Below are positions 53,146-62,055 of a stretch of DNA of 64,000 nt, piece after piece. The first letter of the stretch is position 1, and each line of letters begins with the position of its first letter. The stretch covers positions 5,269,522 through 5,333,521 of the forward strand of contig CM039211.1 of assembly GCA_008360975.2 (NCBI GenBank), in the 5' to 3' direction. A model generated the notes under the pieces. That model was not told the origin of the DNA. It saw only the letters and a list, made by a program, of their open reading frames with translations, and did no database searches. A program made the position numbers and the translations under genes. The stretch is from Lichenostomus cassidix. Taxonomy: Eukaryota > Chordata > Aves > Passeriformes > Meliphagidae.

Positions 53146-53212
53146 CTCTGTATTAGGGACCTCTAGCATCAAAGAAATACATATCTATTGTATCCACCAA
53201 AGTCTGCAATGC
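53146..53212 (+). repeat. 3'UTR segment duplicated at 56361-56427 (copy A)
   Basis: 67 bp starting CTCTGTATTAGGGACC and ending TCTGCAATGC. It matches 56361-56427 in direct orientation with 65 of 67 bases identical. The match ends at 53212, beside the centre of a small hairpin (CAATGC-CT-GCATTG, 53207-53220). Confidence 0.95.
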
Positions 53213-53887
53213 CTGCATTGAACCTTACTTCTTTAAAAAGAGAGGAAAAAGAAAAGAGAGAGAGAAAAAGAAAAGGCTCCTCACCTTGAAAAACACATAC
53301 AAAAAAAAAAATAACTTACAAAAAAATCGTAAAAATAACTGTTGAATTGCCTTTGAAAGTAGGGGATAACATCTGTTGCAAAACAGATGAAAAAATGCTT
53401 CTTAAAATGTGTATGTTTTGTATTCTTTTTTTCTAGTAGGAAAAGAACAGACTTGAAATCTTGGTGTTTTTTCCTTAGTGCTGTGTGTTGCTTTTGTGTG
53501 TTATAATATTTGAATGTAATTACAGCAGTGCCAATTTGCCAAAGATGTCGAACATTATTTTGGGGATTTTGTTTTGGGTTTTGTTTTGGGGAGCAAAAAG
53601 GGAGGTGGGCTGGGGACCAGGGGTGCTAAGGCATGGATCAAAAAGGAGGGGCTGTTTGAAGGGGTTTTTTTTCTATTTTTCTTTTTTTAAATTCTTTTTC
53701 TTGTCAATACTGAAATTTGTGATTTTATTCTAAGTTAAATGGTTGACTGCAACACTTTTTATTTTTAGATTAGTTGAAGAAACATGCAATAAGATTGGCG
53801 TAGTTCAATATCTGTGTGTCTTTTCATGAGAGTGACTGTTACTTGTGGACATTTGGTTTTATGTAACCTTTATGTGAGATAATTATT

Positions 53888-53895
53888 TGTAAATA
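53888..53895 (+). promoter_or_regulatory. Pumilio-type element near the poly(A) signal
   Basis: A perfect TGTAAATA lies 27 nt upstream of AATAAA in the most UTR-like part of the region, which is the position where functional PUM sites are often found. Function is inferred only. Confidence 0.35.
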
Positions 53896-53921
53896 TTTAC
53901 CATAATTTTATTGGTTCCTAA

Positions 53922-53927
53922 AATAAA
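53922..53927 (+). terminator. PAX5: Polyadenylation signal AATAAA, PAX5
   Basis: A canonical AATAAA sits in AT-rich sequence, followed within about 20 nt by a T-run and then T/C- and TG-containing sequence (53950-53985) of the kind found downstream of cleavage sites. A Pumilio-type element lies 27 nt before the signal. It is the best-placed signal I see for the long PAX5 3'UTR; cleavage would be expected near 53940-53950. Confidence 0.6.
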
Positions 53928-55225
53928 AGTAATTTTTTTAAGTTCAAAATGCCTGCTTTCACTCTTATCCTTGCCTTGTGCCCTGCCTTCCTTGGGAAAA
54001 AAAATTACCAGGTAGTTGCATTTGAACTGGGACATTGGAGACCCTCATGAAAAGGCATCCACTAGACATGGCCAGGCATTGCAGCCGAGTGTGAGCGAAC
54101 ACCCTCCCCATTGCAGCATGGTTGGACCCAAGAAGGTGCTCCATGTTGTGGCAGAGCCCACATCACCACACAGTGGTGAGGTCAATGTTGGTGACAAGTG
54201 TCAGGTCCTCAAGTGTCTTTGGTCCTGTGGGCAGATTGTTCTCCCCATAAAGCAGAGGAACCCTCCAAGATGAACCCAGATGCAAGCTGGAACAGTTTGT
54301 TGGGGTCTGGAGTCAGGAACTGTTCAGAAGAACCTGGAGGCAACTCTTGATGTATGAAGACCACAGTGGTTTGGCTGAGGCCTTCCCTGCTTTGCAGCAG
54401 GTCTCTGTTGTCCTGCCCTTCTGCCCAGCCACTCTGCTGTGGGAGAGGGTGTCCTCTGGCTGCTGAGGGAAAGGGACTCCCAGGCATGGAAATTTTTGCC
54501 CCAGCTGCCTTCTTGTTCCAAGCGAAAATCTCTTCTCCAGTGTAGGACAGATGGGAAGAGCCCCAGCTTCTGCCCGTGTGACTTCTGGCCACCAACAGAG
54601 ACAGGGTTGCACTGGGATCTGGAGAGTGGGAGAACTCTACTTCCCCCTGCCCCTGAGTCCATCCTGGCTGTGTCATGAAATGCCTGTAATGACATGTATG
54701 TACTACTAGCAGCTGGAAGAATCTTCTTAACCACTGCTGCTGTAAAAACATCCCTTTTGAAAATGAGCTACGGCTAATGACTGATGAGTAATCTATTCTC
54801 CATGGGTTACATATAAATGTATCTACATTTGGATGCACAGGCATAGTTGAGGGTTGGTTTATGCTCCTACTGATGCTTTTGCAAGCTCACATTTCTCTCC
54901 ACCTGCCATCTCATGGCAGGACCTCTGTCCCCCTCCAAGGGCATGCATGCCTGTGGTACTGCTGTCTGGTTTGTGTGGCCAGAGCCAAACCTCTTGCGTA
55001 GCCTTGAGTTATGAGACATTTACTTGATTCATCATCACAGGTGTCTTGCTTGCACTGGTCAGTTCTTCCACAGTACCCTAAATTGCCCAAGCATGGGATT
55101 TGTTAAACAATAGTAAGGAAATGCCCATTTTGTTTGACAATAGCTTGTTTGACCTGAGTTACTGTATTCTCTATGTGAATTGTAGCAGTATTATAGCAAC
55201 TGAGATACTGCAAATTTGAATTAAT

Positions 55226-55300
55226 CATAGAATCACAACATGGGCAGGGACATGTTCCACTATTCCATGTTGCTCAAAGTCCCAACAAACCTATGCAATT
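55226..55300 (-). mobile_element. CR1 3' fragment, antisense
   Basis: ATCATAGAATCACAACATGG followed by GGCAGGGACATGTTCCACTA and GTTGCTCAAAGTCCCAACA is the reverse complement of the CR1 3' tail and the part just before it, with an internal deletion. Confidence 0.75.
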
Positions 55301-55384
55301 GACAATAAAGAAATAATGGTGAATGCGTCCTGAACTTGCACCCTCACACTTTCTGAATTCCTAATGGTTGGCTGATGATGCTTG

Positions 55385-55860
55385 TACCACATCTAGCTGG
55401 GATGGAGTTAATTACCTTCATAGCAGCCAGTATGGTGCTGTGCTCTGGATTTGTGGCTGAAACAGGGTTGCTAACAGAACAAAAATTGACTCTCACTGAG
55501 CAAGCTTGCATAGTATCAGGCCTCAGAGAGGAGCCTTGAGTGGGAAAAAGGCTGGTAGGGGAGGCAACTGGAGGGCTGACACCAACTGACCAAAGGAGTA
55601 TCTGTACAATACATTGCCATACTCACCTGCAGAAACTGGGGATAGATTTTTTCCAAAGCAGATGTTGTTTAGGGAGGCAGATGTTCTTGATGGCTAGGCA
55701 CTGTCAGTCTATTAATGGGAGGTGGTGAGTGGATGTCTTTGCATCACTCGTTTTTATTTTCCTTCATCCTTTTCTTAACCTGTTTTTGTCTCAATCCTTG
55801 AAGTTTCTCACTATTGCTCTTCCTATTTTCTCCCACATCCTGCTGTGGCAGGATTAATGT
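55385..55860 (+). mobile_element. Decayed avian ERV solo LTR remnant
   Basis: The run of motifs resembles a common avian ERVL-type LTR: GCTGGGATGGAGTTAATTAC, CAGCCAGTATGGTGCTGTGC, ACACCAACTGACCAAAGGAG, then the T/C-rich zone ending in CTCAATCCTTGAAGTTTCTC and TTTTCTCCCACATCCTGCTG. The expected 3' terminus is missing, so the copy looks truncated. No gag, pol or env sequence accompanies it. Family assignment is from memory of avian repeats and edges are approximate. Confidence 0.65.
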
Positions 55861-55880
55861 ATTGGTTTGAAAACAAACCA

Positions 55881-56330
55881 GTGGGAGATCACAAGTCAAT
55901 ATTAAAATTAATAGGAAAAATTAACAATAAGTGAAATAATACAAGGAAAAAGCACTGACAAGGTCAGATACAACCTGACACCCAGTTAGGGTGGTGGTAG
56001 CAATCCAAATGAAGTAGTTCTAGGCTAACTAGGCAGTTCCAAGGCCAGGTTATATCCAGGTGAGAGTGCTTGGCTCCTCCCTCCTGGGTGGAGCATCTCA
56101 CAATAGGATAAGTCCATGAGTCATGTGGTGGGTCCTTGATGGCCCATTGCCTGTTTTCCGGGGGTGGGTCATTAGCAGGTGATAATAGCTAATGGCCCAC
56201 AGCTGGTGGTAATAAAATACTTAAATACATCTATATTGTAACCTAGGACAATTAAACAAAGGCTATGTGAGCTGCTGGCCATGTTAAATTCTCCACAATA
56301 ATGCACTCCTTATAATAAACATTAACATTT
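55881..56330. mobile_element. Second ERV/LTR-like remnant
   Basis: Phrases such as GGTTATATCCAGGTGAGAGT, GTGGAGCATCTCACAATAGG and repeated GATAATAGCTAATGGCCC resemble passerine endogenous-retrovirus LTR sequence, directly beside the previous LTR. Orientation and ends are unclear, and no coding region is present. A short inverted repeat (TGGTTTG-AAAA-CAAACCA, 55863-55880) marks the boundary between the two remnants. Confidence 0.5.
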
Positions 56331-56360
56331 AGTTCCTGGAAGACATAAAGTTCTGTTTTG

Positions 56361-56427
56361 CTCTGTATTAGGGACCTCTAGCATCAAAGAAATACGTATC
56401 TATTGTATCCAGCAAAGTCTGCAATGC
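56361..56427 (+). repeat. Copy of PAX5 3'UTR segment (copy B1)
   Basis: This 67-bp stretch repeats 53146-53212 with two substitutions (ACATATC becomes ACGTATC, and CCACC becomes CCAGC). Nothing on either side extends the match. The identity, about 97%, is far higher than that of any CR1 copy here to its consensus, so the copy is young or constrained. Confidence 0.95.
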
Positions 56428-56438
56428 TTTTGTGACAT

Positions 56439-56489
56439 TCCTTTGCTTAACCAAGGGTCTGCATTTCCTATTCATTAAAAGTATAAATG
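56439..56489 (-). repeat. Inverted copy of downstream segment (copy B2)
   Basis: 51 bp beginning TCCTTTGCTTAACCAAGGGT are the reverse complement of 58306-58356 with 49 of 51 bases identical. An 11-bp filler (TTTTGTGACAT) separates it from copy B1, and it abuts the telomeric repeats on its other side. Confidence 0.93.
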
Positions 56490-56509
56490 GGTTAGGGTTA
56501 GGGTTAGGG
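56489..56509 (+). repeat. Interstitial telomeric repeat, 3.5 units
   Basis: GGG followed by three perfect TTAGGG units, directly joined to copy B2. It is in TTAGGG orientation on the + strand, and no other telomeric run is present in the window. Confidence 0.95.
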
Positions 56510-57389
56510 CACAACTCTCACAAAGCTCAGGAGAATGGGTCTGTGTCCCAGTACCATCCATTTCAGTTTTAAGGTTCAGAAGCAGAACTCACGGAACTTT
56601 TTGCAATTCAGCAAATAATTGTAGATAAATAAAATCACAATCAGTGAGCACATAGACAATTGGTGGAGAGAGGCAGAATTAAGCCAACCAGCAACATACA
56701 TCCGGTATTTACTTCATGACCAGGAGAAGCTTGCACTCTGTGCTGGCAGCATAAAGCAGGGATGCTTCTATGCAGTTGTAATTCAGAGTGGAGTGGGTAT
56801 TCTTATACTTGAGCCTGCAGTATAATGGAATGCACTTAAGAAGAACAAGCACTCAAAAATCAGTTTTCCATAATTGCCAAGTTCATCCAGTAGCACTTCT
56901 CCAGCCAGGCTGGACTCGGTGCATTTTGCTCCACCCCTGTGCTCATATCCTGATGTACTGATGTATTCTCCATGCACCACATGCACCTTGCAGCTCTCTG
57001 GCATGCGCAGCTTCTGGCATAGCCCTTTATATCCCACACCCTACATAGACTGAAGGAACAACCTCTCGGTGCAACTGCCCACCTCATTGCTATGAGTTGA
57101 TGTTTGCCATCCTCTGGCCCCTGTCAAGGCCCTGGTGCCCTGATGAACCCAGTATCACTAGATGGAGCAGGAATCCCTTGTGCTGCCCTTTGAGTCCTGA
57201 GAGACTCAGCTTCTTGTAGGCAATGTCCACTGGTGGTGATGACTTCAGGAGAGGGAGGAAAGCCCTCAGACCTTCAGAGCTCACTGTATCGCAATGCATG
57301 TTTCACCTCCCTGGCAGCAAGATCCCAGGAGGGTCTGGGGCTTGGAGACCACTTTTAGCAGCTGTCCATCATCATTAGGGTGCTCAGAG

Positions 57390-57779
57390 AGCTGGGACAC
57401 CTGTCCTATAGAGACAGGATGAGAGGTGGGGTTGTTCAGCCTGGAGAAGAGGTCTCCCTCTTTATTTTCAGGGTCCCTTCCAGAACTTGAGAGGGGTCCA
57501 GGAAAGCTGGAGAGGAATTTTAAACAACGGCCTGGAGAGCCTGGACAAGGCTTCCCACTGACAGAGGACAGGGTTGGATTGCGTACTGGGAAGAAATTCT
57601 TCTCCATGAGGGTGGTGAAGCCCTGGCACAGCTTGCCCAGAGAAGCTGTGGCTGTTCCATTCCAGGAAGTGTTTAAGGCCAGGTTGTACAAGGTTTTGAG
57701 TACGGACCTGGTCTAGTAGGATGTGTGCCTTCCCATGGCAGTGAAGGTCCCTTCCGACCTAAACTCTCTATGGTTCTAA
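57390..57779 (+). mobile_element. CR1 LINE 3' fragment
   Basis: Clear CR1 phrases in sense orientation: GTTGTTCAGCCTGGAGAAGA, CCAGGAAAGCTGGAGAGGAA, CCTGGCACAGCTTGCCCAGA, AAGGCCAGGTTGTACAAGG, GACCTGGTCTAGTAGG and CCTTCCGACCTAAACTCTCT. It ends at the CTATGGTTCTA tail. An internal deletion is likely near 57450-57480. This is the best-preserved CR1 in the window. Confidence 0.9.
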
Positions 57780-58305
57780 CATCTCCCAGCACTTCTTGAG
57801 GAGGGCAGAGAGTGGATGAACCAAACTGCCTTTCCCTTGCAGAGCCGGTGTTGATGCCTGGACAGCTTTCAGTGGAGATTCATGGCCTAGCAGCAAAGGG
57901 ACTTTACAGGACAACACTGGGAGCCATGTTGTGGCTGTTCTGTCTTTGCAATTGCAGGGATTGCCATTTCTTGCTCTGCTTTTTTTAGTTTTTGTACTTC
58001 TGTTGTCTTTCAGCCTTGCTAGGTTAAAAAAGGAATGAGTTGTCTGTCCTGCAGCAGGCAGGCAGTGCCCGTTCCTCATTAAGCCCTCCCACGTCTGGAT
58101 GTGAAATGCCATGGCAGCCTGCTGGCAGCAAAACAGTGGGATTAGACCTGACAAAATTGCGGTGAGAGGCAAGGAATCTTCCTGTCTCTCCAGGTGTGAG
58201 GCCCCATACTGCTTCCTTCAGTGAGAATGCCCTTCAAGGATGCAAATACAGTTTTAGCTCAAACCTTCATACAAATGGCCATTGTTTAAGATGCCTAGGA
58301 ATTGT

Positions 58306-58356
58306 CATTTATACTTTTAATGAACAGGAACTGCAGACCCTTGGTTAAGCAAAGGA
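58306..58356 (+). repeat. Donor-like segment matching 56439-56489 inverted (copy C)
   Basis: The 51 bp from CATTTATACTTTTAATGAAC to AAAGGA match 56439-56489 in reverse orientation with two mismatches. The flanks do not match. Confidence 0.93.
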
Positions 58357-59479
58357 CTGTCTCTGTACTGTAACAGATTTTGCATACAAGGGCAATATGC
58401 AGTCCAGCCAGGAAAGTCAGGAGCAGAGATGGTGGGTGCACAGGAGCTGGTACAAAGAGATCAAAGTGACAGCTCCTTTGCCAGGATTCCTGCAGTGGGC
58501 CATGATGGCTGTGAGCAGGAACATCTGGAAATAATGTCACAGACAGCTGGGGAAGACTTATGGCTTCTGTCTCAAGATTTCATGACCTATTTTCATTCTC
58601 AAAAAAAATGTCAAAGACTCGAAATGTCCTAGGGAGAAAATTCTTGATGTGTATGTACACTTTCTTGAAGCCACTATGAAGCATCTTTTAGGGCAGCGGT
58701 GTCTTTCTAAAGCAGTGGGGCTATTGATCATATCTGAACAGTGAATTGAGAAGAATGCTCCAGCTGCTGCCCATCTGAATGGACTTCTTTCTGTCTACAA
58801 ACTTGTAGTAACTCTCACTCATTCACCCTTCAAAGGCCCTGCTGGACAAGAGGCTTTGGGCCTACCTGAAACTGTATGCCATGGCCTTTTTTCAAATGGA
58901 GCAGTAAGCATTGAAAATGTAGCCAGAACTGAAGAATCAAGGTTTGTTACCATATGCACAAGAAACTAACCTACCCACAGTAAAACAGGTAGAATTTGGC
59001 AGGCTGCAGCAATATCCAATACAAGTAAAGGCTAGGAATTGGCAATGGGACATGTTTTGCAGAAGCATCAACAGAACAGGAATGAATCCCACAGAGAACT
59101 TCCAAAAGGTTTATGCATCGTATTGCACATTCTCATCTGTGTATGCAAAAAGACACAGTGGCGCTAGAAAGTGCAAGAGCCCTGTGGAAGGACTGGCTCC
59201 TGGCTAGCTCCCCTAGTTTATATGCTGGCCATGAAGTTTGAGACAGCTGCCCTGGCCATGCTCTCTCCCAGCTGCTTGCTCACCTCTTCGCTGTTGGGAA
59301 ACTGAAAAGTTTGTTTGTGGACAGCAGAAAAGTCCTTGGTTTAAGATGAGCACTATTTAGCATCAACGAAATATCAATGTGTTATCAACATTCTTCTCGT
59401 CATGAATCCATAACACACCACTGCATCAGCTACTGGGAAGAAAATTATTTCAGCCAAACCCAGGACACCCCATCCCAGC

Positions 59480-59552
59480 AAGCAGGTAACACATCTAGAT
59501 CAGACTGAGTGTGATGCTCCAGTCATCCCTTCCAACCTACGTTCCTATTAAG
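59480..59552 (+). mobile_element. Possible very short CR1 tail
   Basis: TCATCCCTTCCAACCTACGT followed by TCCTATTA resembles the last 30 bases of CR1. It is too short to be sure. Confidence 0.4.
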
Positions 59553-59559
59553 CCTCTGC

Positions 59560-60190
59560 CACCTCCTAGTACCAGGAAAGTCACACCTGAGAGAAGACCA
59601 CTTAATTCTGACTCCTAACTCAATTAAACCCCTTGTAAACAGTCTCCTATAACACTTTAAATTGTCCATTATGGCAGCAATGCTTAATTAAAGTGGAACT
59701 GACAAATGGAGTCATCATGATTAATGTTATTATAATGAATACATCTGCAGTTTGGTATAATGCACAGAATGTCTGACTTCCCAGGAAACGTTCAGATAGA
59801 GAGGTTGTCTTTTATATTCATAGGGATATAATAATTCCTCTGAAGGAATCTCTTTGTAATTTAGCACGAATTAATGTCCCCTTATCACACTGTGTTACCC
59901 TGAGCAGCAATTTATCTAAATCCTATATATGAAATGTGGACTCTGGTCTAAGAACACCCAATAATAGAGAAGTCCTTTGAAAAAATACATTTACTGTGGA
60001 TCATTAAGGCTCAGTCTACTAAGTGGCCATTAAATTAAATAAAGTTAAATAAACTCTTCTTTAATATACCACTGTAACTTTTTCATTAACAAACATATTA
60101 AGGTCTTTTTCATTTATATACAGCTGATGCAAGCACATGATAACTAAAATGTTCCATTAGCAGAGAAAAACGTAATTAAGAATGTCTACA
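59560..60190. promoter_or_regulatory. Candidate conserved AT-rich element downstream of PAX5
   Basis: About 630 bp of unique, AT-rich, repeat-free sequence with several homeodomain-type cores (CTTAATTAAAG near 59685, GATTAATG near 59718, CGTAATTAAG near 60171). It is bounded by CR1 debris on both sides. The texture is that of vertebrate long-range regulatory elements; no alignment is available. Confidence 0.35.
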
Positions 60191-60330
60191 TGGTAAGAAA
60201 GAGGGGGAGGAGGAGGCAGGAGTCTAGTATACCAGCCTCACATCTCTGGATGTCTGTATGCCAGTCTTGCAGGAACTCATTGCATGTTTATCTGTATAGC
60301 CTGGCTCTGGGGTTAGTCAGAAATGTTGGA

Positions 60331-60430
60331 GAATCATAGAAGGTCCTAGAAACATTCCTAGTTGGAAAGGACCCACAAGGTTCATCAAATCCACCTCCTG
60401 GAGTTCAGTGCAGAACTCCAGACCTAGCTT
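60331..60430 (-). mobile_element. CR1-type 3' fragment, antisense
   Basis: GAATCATAGAAGG, GTTGGAAAGGACCCACAAGG and TTCATCAAATCCACCTCCTG match the antisense CR1 3' end pattern. It is short and diverged. Confidence 0.65.
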
Positions 60431-60598
60431 AGATATTGTCTCTCCTTCACACATAATCTCTACTGGTTGGTTTTGCTTGATTTTTCACTGAGCAGCTAAT
60501 TAGTTGTGAGCAGGTGCCAAGGTGTGGATGATTTTTCAATATATTGTCACCTTTTCATATAATCAATAAAAATGAAAAGATGTTGTCTGATTACTTTA

Positions 60599-60658
60599 AA
60601 TCTATTGTAATTAATTTACAATAGATTAATTTTACAGAGACTTATCCTGTAAAATTAA
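60599..60658. repeat. Two adjacent 12-bp-arm hairpins
   Basis: Arm AATCTATTGTAA (60599-60610) pairs with 60616-60627 across a 5-nt loop. Arm TTAATTTTACAG (60626-60637) pairs perfectly with CTGTAAAATTAA (60647-60658) across a 9-nt loop. The two hairpins overlap by two bases, so they are alternative or coaxial. Confidence 0.85.
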
Positions 60659-61967
60659 GCATTTTAGGACACAACCACAGCATAATATCAAGAGGCTTTC
60701 TAATTTTTTTAATTGTTGTAATTTGTTTGCTTTTACACAATATACCTACAGTTTTCTGTATCATGCCATGGATTTCACAAATAGCATGCATGCTGTCCCA
60801 GTTGTACATCCCTCCTTGCTATGTCAGCCAGTTGTGCCTGGTTCATATTATTTTCTTGGACTGTAAACCTTACAGTCCCAGTTAACATAATCTCTACTGT
60901 GTTCATTTATTTCACAATCATAAAAGGAAGGCTCAAAACTGTCACATGCGTTGCTAACTAATCCATACCTAATGTGACTGATATGAAACTGACTCTGTAT
61001 ATCCACTTACCATCACTGGAAGAGAAGAGCTGCAAAGTTTGTAGTGCAGCAAAAGTGCAGCAAAAGTTTGCCTTTGTACAGGGAAAAAAGTAAATATAAC
61101 ATTCAACTCTGATGTAACAACTAACATAACTTTTAATTGTTTTCCCTTCGCTTATATTTTCTGCTTGGCTGACTCTGCTTATGGGCCCTGGAAAGGCCAG
61201 CTCATCAGATTTTGTTGTTAATCAAGAACAGTAATGGTGTAAATTATAAAGACATGAGATGATTCTTTGCTGAATAGGATAACAACTTTCAGAAAATGCG
61301 AAGTAGGTTTTTTAAAATATTTTTTTATTAAGAATTTATAAGACTGCTATCTGAGTAAACAGGCACCCCGAGAGGTGCTGAGACTCCAGAATGGAGGAAG
61401 GGTTTCTCCTGTGTTCCAGGTGCAGCAGTTGCTGTTTTAGAAGTAGGGCTCTCACAGGGCACCAGTGGCTCAAGGCACCATAGCTACACTTCTAAGGATC
61501 TGAAAACACATTGCAACTAGGGAAAATGGTGGAAAAATGTTCCACATACACTTGATCCTGTGATAAGTACTACAGCAAGCATCATGAGAGTGGCACAGAC
61601 ACCCCTTGTGGGGGGTTGTCATTGGTCCTCAGATGTAGGGCAGCAAGAGGGAGCATATCACAAGTCCAGCTGACTTGAAACATTAGTTCCTGGCCTATCC
61701 TCCAGTTTGTGGCCCATGGACCATCCAGTCCACTCAGTGGCCCTGCTCAGGCACAGCTCATACACAGGGCCAGCCCTGTCAGCCTGTCTAGCGTGCTTCA
61801 GCCTCTCTGCAGGACAGAGTTTGGGTGTCAGGACATGCCATACACTGGTGACCAAATGGTGAGTCATAGGAAAGGGACATCTTTTTAGGGATAATTGCAT
61901 AAAGTGTTCAACTTTCTGTGAAAACAAGCATTGGAGCTACCTTGCAGCCTGCTACTGCACTTGCTGC

Positions 61968-62055
61968 TTCCTGCAGTCTTGCTCATGGCTTTCTGCAGCC
62001 TTGTTCATGGCTTCCTGCAGCCTTGCTCATGGCTTCTTGCAATCTTGCTCATGGC
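61968..62055 (+). repeat. 22-bp minisatellite, four units
   Basis: Four direct units of the type TTCCTGCAGCCTTGCTCATGGC, each with one to three changes. The unit is not a multiple of three, so open frames through it shift between copies and are not evidence of coding. Confidence 0.92.

Larger units (their letters stand above)
47760..53945 (+). other. PAX5: PAX5 3' untranslated region (end approximate)
   Basis: From the stop codon to the AATAAA at 53922 I see no convincing competing gene. The last 900 bases are T/A-rich in the way typical of distal 3'UTRs, and mammalian PAX5 is known to have a multi-kilobase 3'UTR. About 6.2 kb is therefore the simplest reading. Within it: a T-rich block at 48171-48210, two Pumilio-type UGUAAAUA elements (48257 and 53888), an 11-bp triplicated unit at 51089-51121, an A/G-rich block at about 53232-53335, and the segment at 53146-53212 that is copied near 56.4 kb. 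Shorter isoforms or a different end cannot be excluded without transcripts. Confidence 0.65.

Noticed and set aside
54209..54844. 211-codon open frame on the - strand just past the PAX5 poly(A) site.
   Set aside because: Low-information sequence with no family resemblance and competing frames on both strands.
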